From Methanoregula sp. UBA276 (lineage in GTDB: Archaea; Halobacteriota; Methanomicrobia; Methanomicrobiales; Methanospirillaceae), in the NCBI GenBank assembly GCA_002508495.1, contig DANA01000109.1, positions 21,661-50,004 of the forward strand: a stretch of 28,344 nt of DNA, given 5' to 3'. Positions 15,065-23,322 of this stretch are shown here, in pieces (positions within the stretch are counted from its first letter, which is position 1; every line of letters starts with the position of its first letter). The notes under the pieces are model-generated. The model worked only from the letters and a program-made list of their open reading frames with translations. It had not been told where the DNA came from and did not search any database. The position numbers and the translations under genes were made by a program.

Positions 15065-15245
15065 TTCATCTCCCCACGATTGCACCAGACCACCATGAGG
15101 CACCCCTTATATTCTCATTAAAATTGTCAGGGAACACCAGGTTTCCCAAAAATACCCCAATAATTCGGAGGAAAAACCCAAAAACCCCCAATTATTCCTG
15201 ATTATAACAAAACAAAAAAAATTTGAGCACATAAGATATCGCAAT

Positions 15246-15254
15246 TTTTAAGTA
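15246..15254 (+). promoter_or_regulatory. TATA-like element before the 1192-residue gene
   Basis: TTTTTAAGT at 15246-15254 would start transcription near 15275. The 224-base gap from the previous gene also holds C-rich oligo-A words but no hairpin of note. Confidence 0.35.
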
Positions 15255-15288
15255 GTATTTTAGTCAAAATGAAGTTCATCAGCGCAAA

Positions 15289-18200
15289 TTGTCGTACGTG
15301 ATAGCCATGGTCCGGTCAAACGAACTTCTCGATGCAATCCAGCATTCCCTATCACCGGAGGACTGGAACGGCATCGGACCGGCAATTACCGAGATAAATC
15401 GTCAACAGGGCCGAAGGGCGAGAAAGAATATCCTCGTTGAGATGAACAAGGTTATCATTGACGCGGCCCTGAAGAACAACAATCCCCATCTCTTGTCAGC
15501 CATCCAGGACATTCAGGGCGGAGAGATTGAGGCCCTTTTTTCCCAGATTGTCAGGCAGTATATCCAGACACGCGATGAAGAATGGCTGAACTCTTTCCTG
15601 ATACTCTCCGATAAACTTGAAAAGAAAAGCAACCAGTCCCGTGTTTATGCCATGATCGCCCGGGACCTCATTGAAGCAGGAGTGACAGACGTCGATTCAA
15701 GCCTCATTTCCACCGGCATGACCATGCTTGGCCGGATCAGTTTCCGGAAATACCGTTCCGAGATCATGATCGATATTATCCCCCTGCTCATCGTGTGGGC
15801 GATAACCATCCGTGACAGAAAGATCCTTTTTACCAGCCTTTCGCTGATAGAAGAGATTGGCGATATCTCAAGGCGATCGATCCTGCATGCAGAACTTGCC
15901 AAGGCACTTGCAATCATTGCCGTTCAGGACAAAGACCAGCCCCTGTTCATCACCAGCATTCAGTGTGCTACCCAAATCCACCAGAAAATCCGCAGGCAGC
16001 AATGCCTCTCCTATATCATCGAAAAAGGAGCCAAAGTCCATTTTGGAAAGGATATGGCAGATATCGTCCGGTTTATGGATAATTTTAAGGAGAGCCCGCA
16101 GGATGCATACCTGGAAATTATCAGCTCCCTGACCGGCCAACTCCTTGACCGCATCAAAGACCGGGACCAGATTTTCACCGTCATTAACGGGCTGTGCGAA
16201 AGGAACCCTGCCATCACCGGAACGATTGTCATCGATATTCTGGCAAAGGCGGAACGAACCGGGGACCCCTGGTACCTGAAAACAGCAATGGATTTGCAAC
16301 GGCATTATTCCCGTGCAGAGAATCCCCCGGTGCGGGAGATTGTCCGGGCCGGGGTCGCTATTGCGAAAAAAACGGGGGATATGCAGGTTCTTGCGGAACT
16401 GATGCCGCTCCTGAACAAACAATGCGATCCCTCCTCATTATCCCGGGTTCATCTCCAGTTCTCCCAGATCATGCTCGATTCCGGGGATTTCCATGCTGCG
16501 GTAAAAATTTTTCAGGGAATCGAGCCGGAGAACGAGAGTCTCCCCCTGTATACGGATTGTCTTATCCAGCTCCTCAAAGGAGGTATCCTAAACGACTATG
16601 TCCAACAGATTGAACAGGACATTCTGACGCATCTCACAAAGGATACGGTTCATTCCACAATATACCGTTCCATCACAGAGATGGGCAAAGAACACCCGTT
16701 CTCTGCAATCATCGAACACATCCCTTCCATCGTCAGCCTGGTATCGATTCACCCGCGAAGAGATCACCTTGTCCTTGAATTAATCACGCTGCTTATTGAC
16801 CGCGGTTTTCTTGATTCCCACGATCCGGATATCCTGATAAAACTGGCCGAACATATCGAAGACCTCCAGTATAAGGAACGGGCAATTTCCACTATTGTCA
16901 TAAAAATTGCAAAGATTGGCGTCCATGCAAAGAACCGGGATTTCCTGCAACGGGCCGTCGGCCTTACCTGCGAGATAAAAGGACAGGCAACCCGGTCTGC
17001 AACATTAAGCAGTATCATCGATGAAGCGTCAGTTCTTGCAGCACACCAGGGAGATCTCGACCTTCTCCTGCGGATGCGGGTATGGAGCAGCTCGCTTCTT
17101 GATACGGACCTTGCTCCTTATGCCCTGGCAAACATTGTCGATGGTGTGATTAAATACGCCATTGACCGGCAGTCTCCTGATGCGCTCGAAGAAGCATTCA
17201 GAATAGCAGGAGACATTGATGATCCGTCGCTCAAAACGCAGTTGTTTGAACGCATTGCCGAATGTTTTGTCAAAATCGGGTGCACCATCATCATCAACCC
17301 TCGCTACCCGGCGCACGATACAGACCTGAACACTGCCCTCCACCCCTTTACCCGCGGGCTTGAGATAATCCGGAATACTATCAAGTCCCCTCAAAAATCC
17401 CTGAGGATTGCAGGAGCCATTGATGTTATCATCTCCTTCTCCCGCACCAGTTCAAATCCTGACTTCCTCATTCCGCTCGCCATGTATTCCGCGGAAATTG
17501 ATAACAGGTTCGAACGCGATGCAATGATGGCCCGGATCATTTCAAACCTGAGTGAAGACATCGTGCACCCGGATTCAACCGATCCGTACGAGATCATGGC
17601 ATATCTTCTCCAGAGGAACGAAGGTATCCAAAAATACCCATCCATCATTCACCTCATGTACCGGGTTATCCACTGGATCACGAGCCCGTATGCAAAATTA
17701 ACCGGATTATGCAACCTCCTTGAGGGTGCAATCAAGGCAACGAATGCCGCCTGTGTTGACAAAATCTTTTCGGATATCTGTGCCGGCATCCCGAATCTTA
17801 CCGCAGAATCGGAAAAAGCCCTCATATTAGCTGACCTTGCGACAATTTACAGCCAGACAAATAGCAGGATCGCTGCAGGCTGCATCCACCGGAGCATCCG
17901 CCTGCTTGAGGATGTTGAGTATACCAAGGCAGAGCTCGTCCGGCGGCAGATAGTGGTTGCCCTGGTGAGCCTGAACGCGACCGATCCCCAGAAAGAATGG
18001 CTTGACCTGGCATTCCAGGTTGCCCAGAAAATTAAGGATCCCGTGGAATATATTCACGCTCTGATTCCGGTCTATGGAATTGTTCGCGATTACAAGGATC
18101 GTTGCAGTGAGCTTTTACAGAATATGGTCGATGCTGCCGACCGTATTCCCACACCCTATCTCAAAGCAACAACCCTGCTCGACATCGTTCCGCTCGCCCT

Positions 18201-18867
18201 CAGGGATTGCAAGGATGATAAGATACCGGTCACGCTGCTGAAAAATGCAGCCCAGTTAACAAAGAAAATTAATATCCCGTCAATTGCCGATACGCTCCGT
18301 GATTCTATTGTCCAGACGTACAGCATGCTTTTTGAGCACAAGCGTGAGGAAAAATTCAAAGATGCCGCAATTACGGTTGCCAGAACAATAACCGACGATG
18401 CCAAACGCCTTACGCGGCTGGAACAACTGGGAGTGACAGAAACACTTTCGGTAACCCCTCAATACGTGAAAATCAAAGCCTTGAGCGACAAGATCCTCAA
18501 AGAAGGTGTGCATCCAAACCAGATTGCTGTGCTTGAACGACTGGTAAGAGCCGTTGCTGACAGGGGTAAAGAGTCCCTCCTGTTCTGCGACCTTGCCGTA
18601 TGGTTCAAGAGCGCGGGTGAAGAAAAAATGTCCCGGCGCATGATCCAGAATGCTGTAAATGAAGCGCGGATTATCCGCCCGCTCTCCCGGCGTTCGTTTA
18701 TCATGTGCGATATCGCCCTCAAACTCTATGCATCCGGTTGCGAGCAGGCAGCCCAGGATATCCTGGACTACGCAATCGATGCTGCGACCAATATCCGCCA
18801 GCCGTCACTCCGTGACGAGGTGTTCGATGAACTGGGTCTTGCAATAAAGATCATGCAGGAGATGTAA
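15289..18867 (+). CDS. very long all-helical repeat protein of unknown function
   Basis: Up to 1192 residues, the largest gene here, not recognised. The longest reading begins with TTG at 15289; GTG at 15298 and ATG at 15307 (MVRSNELL) are equally possible, and none has a good Shine-Dalgarno. The whole protein is helical, soluble and without membrane segments. It is built from diverged units of roughly 35-45 residues following a pattern such as R-x-x-x-L-x-x-I-x-x-x-A and GD-x-x-LL-x-x-A. Examples begin at RSILHAELAKALAIIAVQDKD, RQQCLSYIIEKGAKVHFGKDM and ATRSATLSSIIDEASVLAAHQ. This is the appearance of an alpha-solenoid (TPR- or HEAT-like scaffold), probably a protein-binding platform. Acylphosphatase follows after five bases, so they are probably co-transcribed. 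No catalytic motif was found. Confidence 0.85.
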   Translation: MSYVIAMVRSNELLDAIQHSLSPEDWNGIGPAITEINRQQGRRARKNILVEMNKVIIDAALKNNNPHLLSAIQDIQGGEIEALFSQIVRQYIQTRDEEWLNSFLILSDKLEKKSNQSRVYAMIARDLIEAGVTDVDSSLISTGMTMLGRISFRKYRSEIMIDIIPLLIVWAITIRDRKILFTSLSLIEEIGDISRRSILHAELAKALAIIAVQDKDQPLFITSIQCATQIHQKIRRQQCLSYIIEKGAKVHFGKDMADIVRFMDNFKESPQDAYLEIISSLTGQLLDRIKDRDQIFTVINGLCERNPAITGTIVIDILAKAERTGDPWYLKTAMDLQRHYSRAENPPVREIVRAGVAIAKKTGDMQVLAELMPLLNKQCDPSSLSRVHLQFSQIMLDSGDFHAAVKIFQGIEPENESLPLYTDCLIQLLKGGILNDYVQQIEQDILTHLTKDTVHSTIYRSITEMGKEHPFSAIIEHIPSIVSLVSIHPRRDHLVLELITLLIDRGFLDSHDPDILIKLAEHIEDLQYKERAISTIVIKIAKIGVHAKNRDFLQRAVGLTCEIKGQATRSATLSSIIDEASVLAAHQGDLDLLLRMRVWSSSLLDTDLAPYALANIVDGVIKYAIDRQSPDALEEAFRIAGDIDDPSLKTQLFERIAECFVKIGCTIIINPRYPAHDTDLNTALHPFTRGLEIIRNTIKSPQKSLRIAGAIDVIISFSRTSSNPDFLIPLAMYSAEIDNRFERDAMMARIISNLSEDIVHPDSTDPYEIMAYLLQRNEGIQKYPSIIHLMYRVIHWITSPYAKLTGLCNLLEGAIKATNAACVDKIFSDICAGIPNLTAESEKALILADLATIYSQTNSRIAAGCIHRSIRLLEDVEYTKAELVRRQIVVALVSLNATDPQKEWLDLAFQVAQKIKDPVEYIHALIPVYGIVRDYKDRCSELLQNMVDAADRIPTPYLKATTLLDIVPLALRDCKDDKIPVTLLKNAAQLTKKINIPSIADTLRDSIVQTYSMLFEHKREEKFKDAAITVARTITDDAKRLTRLEQLGVTETLSVTPQYVKIKALSDKILKEGVHPNQIAVLERLVRAVADRGKESLLFCDLAVWFKSAGEEKMSRRMIQNAVNEARIIRPLSRRSFIMCDIALKLYASGCEQAAQDILDYAIDAATNIRQPSLRDEVFDELGLAIKIMQEM

Positions 18868-18872
18868 CGGGC

Positions 18873-19166
18873 ATGAAAACCATCGAGCTGCTCGTCAGCG
18901 GAAGGGTTCAGAAAGTAGGGTTCCGCGCCTGCATCAAAAAAATTGCATCCGACCTGCACGTTACCGGAACCGTCATCAACCTCCCGGATGGCAGAGTGCA
19001 GGTCTATGCTACTGCAGATGCGATGATCCTTGAAAAGTTCACCTCTATGATTTACGCGTGTCCGCGAGCGGTTGTCCGCGATATCCGTTGCATGGAAATT
19101 CCCCCGAAAAACTATGATGATTTTTCCATCATCAAAGGCGAAGGACGGATCAGTACTGGACTATAA
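18873..19166 (+). CDS. acyP: acylphosphatase
   Basis: A 97-residue acylphosphatase of normal size. The phosphate-binding loop with catalytic arginine is GRVQKVGFR (Arg18), and the catalytic asparagine is Asn36 in TVINLPDGRVQV. It hydrolyses carboxyl-phosphate bonds such as acetyl phosphate or carbamoyl phosphate in the cytoplasm. It starts five bases after the large repeat protein. Its last 17 bases (19150-19166) overlap the 3' end of cas1 on the opposite strand. The C-terminal tail (IIKGEGRISTGL) is a little degenerate compared with the classical YSTF-like end. Confidence 0.92.
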   Translation: MKTIELLVSGRVQKVGFRACIKKIASDLHVTGTVINLPDGRVQVYATADAMILEKFTSMIYACPRAVVRDIRCMEIPPKNYDDFSIIKGEGRISTGL

Positions 19167-20079
19167 GTTCCCGTGGTTGCTGGATTGCGGTTTTTGCATT
19201 CAGGACCTGGCTATTGATCTTTTCGGCATTGATGCTGGTGTAGAAAGCCGAGATCATCTGTTTCATAAGATGGTCAGACAACATACACCGGTCTACGGAG
19301 ACCTCAAAATCCGATGCCCTGAGAGATTCCTTCGCAATCCCGAAAACTACCCGGTCGACCATGGTTGCCTTTAAGGGGTCCACAAGATCCTGCACCAAAG
19401 AACCGCGTCCTTCGTGTAAAAATCCGGTATCCGGATCGAGACCGGCGCCGATGACGGCAACATGGCAGCACCCGTACAACATTGCGTACCCGAATGAGAG
19501 CATCGCATTCACCGCATCTTTCTGGGGACGGAATGTTCGCCGGCGAAATTCCCATTCCGGGGGAATATGGCGTGCCATTATTTCATAATACATATCCGAT
19601 ACCAGGCGGTTCAGCCGCTGGATTTCATCCGGTTTTATGAGAAAGGACACTTCCTCAAGAGAATCCCGTAATATTTCAAGTTCGCCCTCGTACAAGAGAC
19701 GGGTATTGTACTGTTCCTCGATCTTTTCAATGGCAAAGATACGGGATTTCATCGAAGCCTGCGCAAGGATAACTGCATTGCGCTGGCGGGGGATCTGCTG
19801 CTGGAGTTCCAGAAGCGGAAAGGGATTTTTTTCACCAAAGGGCAGGATCGTCCCCACAGGACTCCCATCGGGTTCAAAGAACGAGACCGTGATCCCCTTT
19901 CGTACCAGCTGGTTAATAGTTGCCGAACTTATCGAGTGTCCGCCCACAATAAGGAGGTGATGAACAGAATCCAAGGGATACTTGTCGAGGGTATTTTTCT
20001 TTTTAATAACCAGGTCATTCCGTGTCGATTGAATATGGGCACCAAAACCACTGACCGACACCCAGGGGAATTCTGTCAC
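19150..20079 (-). CDS. cas1: stand-alone Cas1 integrase-family protein
   Basis: A 309-residue Cas1 homologue. The N-terminal beta domain (about 1-90) contains HHLLIVGGHSISSATINQLV and VSFFEPDGSPVGTILPF. The C-terminal helical domain holds the core NAMLSFGYAMLYG (191-203) and GLDPDTGFLHEGRGSLVQDLVDP (213-235). The three metal ligands are present: Glu166 (YYEIMARHIPP), His222 (GFLH) and the Asp231/Asp234 pair. Cas1 integrates DNA by transesterification. No cas2, other cas gene or CRISPR array is in the window, so it is not obviously part of CRISPR adaptation. Stand-alone Cas1 groups are known from Methanomicrobiales and from casposons; no polB or HNH gene is nearby. GTG at 20079 is the only upstream start, as a stop precedes it. 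It converges on and overlaps acyP. Confidence 0.92.
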   Translation of the reverse strand: MTEFPWVSVSGFGAHIQSTRNDLVIKKKNTLDKYPLDSVHHLLIVGGHSISSATINQLVRKGITVSFFEPDGSPVGTILPFGEKNPFPLLELQQQIPRQRNAVILAQASMKSRIFAIEKIEEQYNTRLLYEGELEILRDSLEEVSFLIKPDEIQRLNRLVSDMYYEIMARHIPPEWEFRRRTFRPQKDAVNAMLSFGYAMLYGCCHVAVIGAGLDPDTGFLHEGRGSLVQDLVDPLKATMVDRVVFGIAKESLRASDFEVSVDRCMLSDHLMKQMISAFYTSINAEKINSQVLNAKTAIQQPRELIVQY

Positions 20080-20245
20080 GTTTCAACACCAGAAAAACAC
20101 GTATTTCGCGTTCTTCTAGTACTATCACACGTCTCCTGATTAATTCATCGTTTCATGGTATCGCGATGGTGATCCACGACCTCAAATTCAGGAGAGTACC
20201 GGTTCTGCCCGTATGATTCCGGTGAGTATAAACCGAATCAAACCT

Positions 20246-20253
20246 CATATATA
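20246..20253 (+). promoter_or_regulatory. TATA box of the paaK operon
   Basis: CATATATA at 20246-20253 in the 208-base gap between divergent cas1 and paaK genes. The expected transcript start is about 20277, just before the RBS AGGGGTAA ahead of ATG 20288. Confidence 0.5.
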
Positions 20254-20287
20254 CAGTTGTCATGCAATAGCATAACAGGGGTAACAG

Positions 20288-21577
20288 ATGTTCTGGGATA
20301 AGAAAATTGAGACACTGAAACCTGCAGACCTTACGGCACTTCAACTCAAACGCTTAAAAAAGACACTCGCACAGGTCCAGCACGTACCTTTTTACCAAAA
20401 ACGCCTTGCTGATGCCGGGTTAAAAACCACATCCATCAAAACCCTGGATGATATAAAAAAAATCCCGTTTACCAAAAAACAGGATCTCCGGGACGGGTAC
20501 CCGTTTGGCTTTTTTGCAGTACCCTTAAAAAAGATCGTCCGCATTCATACAACATCGGGCACAACGGGGAAACCCACGGTCGTGGGGTATACCAGAAAAG
20601 ATCTCGATACCTGGTCAGATCTCATTGCCCGGAACATGACCATGGTCGGGATAACAGACGATGATATTTTCCAGAATATGGTAAATTATGGGATGTTTAC
20701 CGGCGGCCTCGGGTTCCACTATGGTGCAGAGAAAGTCGGGATGACGGTAATTCCCAGTGCAACCGGCAACACCAGACGCCAGATAGAGATGATCAATGAT
20801 TTTGGCGTAACCACAATACACTGCACACCCAGTTACGCAATGCACCTTTCGGAAGTTGCTGAAGAGATGGGAACGGGCCTGGATTCCCTTAAGACAGGAA
20901 TTTTTGGGGCCGAGGCCTGGTCTGAAAGCACCCGGAAATCCCTGGAGGGCCGTCTCGGCGTTACCGCATATGATTCGTACGGGCTTTCTGAACTTTTCGG
21001 GCCCGGCGTGGCATTCGAATGCCCGGAGCATGATGGATTGCATATCTGGCATGATTCCTACCTGGTCGAGATAATCGATCCCAAGACGGGAGAACATGTT
21101 GGCGACGGGGAACGCGGGGAGATGGTTGTCACTCCACTCGTAAAAGAGGCAATGCCACTCCTCCGGTACCGGACGGGCGATGTCACCCTGGTTATGGAAG
21201 ATGATTGTCTCTGCCGGCGGGGAAAGAAGATTGCCCGCATTACCGGACGGAGCGATGATATGCTGGTTATCCGGGGAATCAATGTTTTCCCGTCCCAGAT
21301 CGAGCATGTGCTCCTGGAAATTCCGGAGGTGGGCAATCAGTTTATGGTATATATTGACAGAATAAATCATCTTGATGAGATGACCGTGGATGTCGAGATC
21401 AACCGCGAGTACTTCAGCGGGGAGCTTGCAGACCTTGCAATTCTCCAGAAGAAAGTGGTAAAAGAGCTCCGGGATGCACTCGAGCTTCGGACCACCGTGA
21501 AACTGGTTGAGCCCGGATCCCTTCCACGGTTTGAAGGGAAAGCAAAACGCGTTATTGATAGAAGAGAGGTAGTCTGA
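20288..21577 (+). CDS. paaK: phenylacetate-CoA ligase family, paralogue 1
   Basis: A 429-residue acyl-adenylate-forming enzyme of the PaaK family. The ATP-binding loop is TTSGTTGKPTVVGYT at 88-102. The adenylation motif is YDSYGLSELFGP (about 230-241), followed by RYRTGD and the hinge GRSDDMLVIRGINVFPSQIE. It makes aryl-CoA from an aryl acid, ATP and CoA. Methanogens are known to make aromatic amino acids from arylacetates with indolepyruvate:ferredoxin oxidoreductase, so a role in that salvage route is likely, though iorAB is not in the window. The start has GGGG five to eight bases before it and a good TATA box. Its TGA overlaps the next ATG by one base. It is the first gene of a three-gene operon. 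Confidence 0.92.
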   Translation: MFWDKKIETLKPADLTALQLKRLKKTLAQVQHVPFYQKRLADAGLKTTSIKTLDDIKKIPFTKKQDLRDGYPFGFFAVPLKKIVRIHTTSGTTGKPTVVGYTRKDLDTWSDLIARNMTMVGITDDDIFQNMVNYGMFTGGLGFHYGAEKVGMTVIPSATGNTRRQIEMINDFGVTTIHCTPSYAMHLSEVAEEMGTGLDSLKTGIFGAEAWSESTRKSLEGRLGVTAYDSYGLSELFGPGVAFECPEHDGLHIWHDSYLVEIIDPKTGEHVGDGERGEMVVTPLVKEAMPLLRYRTGDVTLVMEDDCLCRRGKKIARITGRSDDMLVIRGINVFPSQIEHVLLEIPEVGNQFMVYIDRINHLDEMTVDVEINREYFSGELADLAILQKKVVKELRDALELRTTVKLVEPGSLPRFEGKAKRVIDRREVV

Positions 21578-22878
21578 TGGTGTGCTGGGACCCGCGAATT
21601 GAGGAGATGCCCAAGGAAGATCTCCAGAAAATGCAGTATAAGCTTTTGAAAAGCCTCGTGTACCGGTTGTACAGTTTCTCCCCGTTTTATCATGATCGGA
21701 TGAAGGAGCAGAATGTCCATCCCGACGACATCCGCCAGCTTGCTGATGTGAAAAAGCTCCCGTTTATGTTTAAACGCGACCTGCGTGACAACTATCCGGA
21801 CAAGTTCTTCACTGCATCAAAGGAGGAGCTGGTCCGCTATCATGTGTCCAGCGGGACAACGGGAAAACCAACAGTTGTCGGGTATACCCAGAACGACCTG
21901 AACCTCTGGACTACATCGCTTGCACGTGCACTCACGTCAGCCGGTCTCGGGCGGGGAGATGTCATCCAGGTAAGTTACGGGTACGGATTATTTACCGGGG
22001 GTCTGGGCCTCCATTATGGTGCTGAACGTATCGGCGCTACCGTCCTTCCGACAAGTGTTGGCAACACCGAGCGGCAAATCGAGCTGATGCAGGATTTGGG
22101 GGCAACTGCGATTGCCTGCACCCCGTCCTATCTCCTCCATATCGGGGAGGTTGCCGAGAAGATGGGGATCGACATCAGAAAGGACACCCAGCTCAGGACC
22201 GGCATCCTCGGTGCAGAACCCTGGACAGAACGGATGCGGGTCCGCATGGAAGACTGGCTGGGCATCAAGGCATACGACATTTATGGCACGAGCGAACTTT
22301 CCGGGCCGATGTTCACGGAATGTTCCGAACAGAAAGGGATCCACATCTGGTCTGACATTGCTCTTGTTGAGATCATCGATCCCAAAACTGAAGAGCCCCT
22401 TGAGCCGGGCGAAAAGGGCGAACTCACCGTCACCATCCTCCAGAAAGAGGCGTTGCCGATGGTCCGGTACCGTATCGGTGACATCACCAGCATGGATGAC
22501 GAGGTCTGTGCCTGTGGAAGAACCCACCCCCGGATCCAGCGGATCCAGGGAAGGGTCGATGATATGCTTATCATCAGGGGGATCAATGTCTTCCCGTCCC
22601 AGATCGAATACGGCCTGATGGGGATTCCGGAAGTAGGACAGCACTTCCAGATTGTTGTTGAACGTAAAGGTGCCCTTGATGACCTTCTTGTCAGGGTCGA
22701 ACTCACCAAAGACTCCTTCAGTGACAAAATCACGGACCTCATGAATATTCGAAAGAACGTTGAACACCGTTTGAAAAGCTCGCTTAATGTAAACGTGAAC
22801 GTAGAACTTGTCGAACCCGGAACCTTGCCAAGGTTCGAGGGCAAGTCGAAAAAAGTGATCGATAAGAGGTCGTTATAA
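21577..22878 (+). CDS. paaK: phenylacetate-CoA ligase family, paralogue 2
   Basis: A 433-residue paralogue of the preceding gene, similar over the whole length. The ATP loop is VSSGTTGKPTVVGYT, the adenylation motif YDIYGTSELSGP, and RYRIGD and GRVDDMLIIRGINVFPSQIE are all conserved. A CACGRTHPRI segment (with two Cys) replaces the CLCRRGKKIARI of copy 1 and is closer to the usual family pattern, where cysteines may bind metal. The two copies differ in the substrate-pocket region (NYGMFTGGLGFHYG against SYGYGLFTGGLGLHYG), so they may use different aryl acids. It overlaps its neighbours by one base at each end. Confidence 0.92.
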   Translation: MVCWDPRIEEMPKEDLQKMQYKLLKSLVYRLYSFSPFYHDRMKEQNVHPDDIRQLADVKKLPFMFKRDLRDNYPDKFFTASKEELVRYHVSSGTTGKPTVVGYTQNDLNLWTTSLARALTSAGLGRGDVIQVSYGYGLFTGGLGLHYGAERIGATVLPTSVGNTERQIELMQDLGATAIACTPSYLLHIGEVAEKMGIDIRKDTQLRTGILGAEPWTERMRVRMEDWLGIKAYDIYGTSELSGPMFTECSEQKGIHIWSDIALVEIIDPKTEEPLEPGEKGELTVTILQKEALPMVRYRIGDITSMDDEVCACGRTHPRIQRIQGRVDDMLIIRGINVFPSQIEYGLMGIPEVGQHFQIVVERKGALDDLLVRVELTKDSFSDKITDLMNIRKNVEHRLKSSLNVNVNVELVEPGTLPRFEGKSKKVIDKRSL

Positions 22879-23312
22879 TGGAACCAGAGAATTTTGTAAT
22901 CAGGCAGATCTCGATATTTTCTGAAAACCGCCCGGGAAGGCTTGCTGCTATTGCCCAGGCACTGGGAGAGGAAAAGATCAACATCTTAGCGTTCAGCATC
23001 GCTGAAGCAAATGGTTTTGGGGTTGTGCGGGCACTCGTGGATCACCCGGAAAAAGCCCACGACAAACTCCAGTCGCTGGGATTCAATGTTGCCTTTACCG
23101 AGGTTATCGCGGTTAAGATGCGAGACCAGCCCGGCGGACTTTACGAGATCGCCAAGATACTGGGCGACGCTGGGATCAACATAGAATATTCCTATGCCTA
23201 TTCCGGCAAAGAAGGCGCCGTGCTCATCCTCCGGGTGGACCAGGTCGGGGACGCAATTACCAAAATCAGGAAAACGGGTGCAACGCTCCTGGAGCGTTCC
23301 GTATTCCATTAA
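22878..23312 (+). CDS. protein with two ACT domains
   Basis: A 144-residue protein of two ACT domains (about 7-68 and 74-140). The first opens with ISIFSENRPGRLAAIAQALG, the second with IAVKMRDQPGGLYEIAKILG; each has the NRPG/QPGG loop that binds small ligands, usually amino acids. No catalytic domain is present, so it is a stand-alone sensor. It starts on the last base of paralogue 2 and ends the operon. Such two-ACT proteins are common companions of PaaK genes in methanogens and probably sense an aromatic amino acid to control activity or expression. The ligand is inferred from context. Confidence 0.9.
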   Translation: MEPENFVIRQISIFSENRPGRLAAIAQALGEEKINILAFSIAEANGFGVVRALVDHPEKAHDKLQSLGFNVAFTEVIAVKMRDQPGGLYEIAKILGDAGINIEYSYAYSGKEGAVLILRVDQVGDAITKIRKTGATLLERSVFH

Positions 23313-23322
23313 GGACGAATTT

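Noticed and set aside
18868..20287. Casposon around cas1
   Set aside because: No DNA polymerase B, HNH nuclease or terminal inverted repeats were seen, and both neighbours are tightly packed cellular genes.
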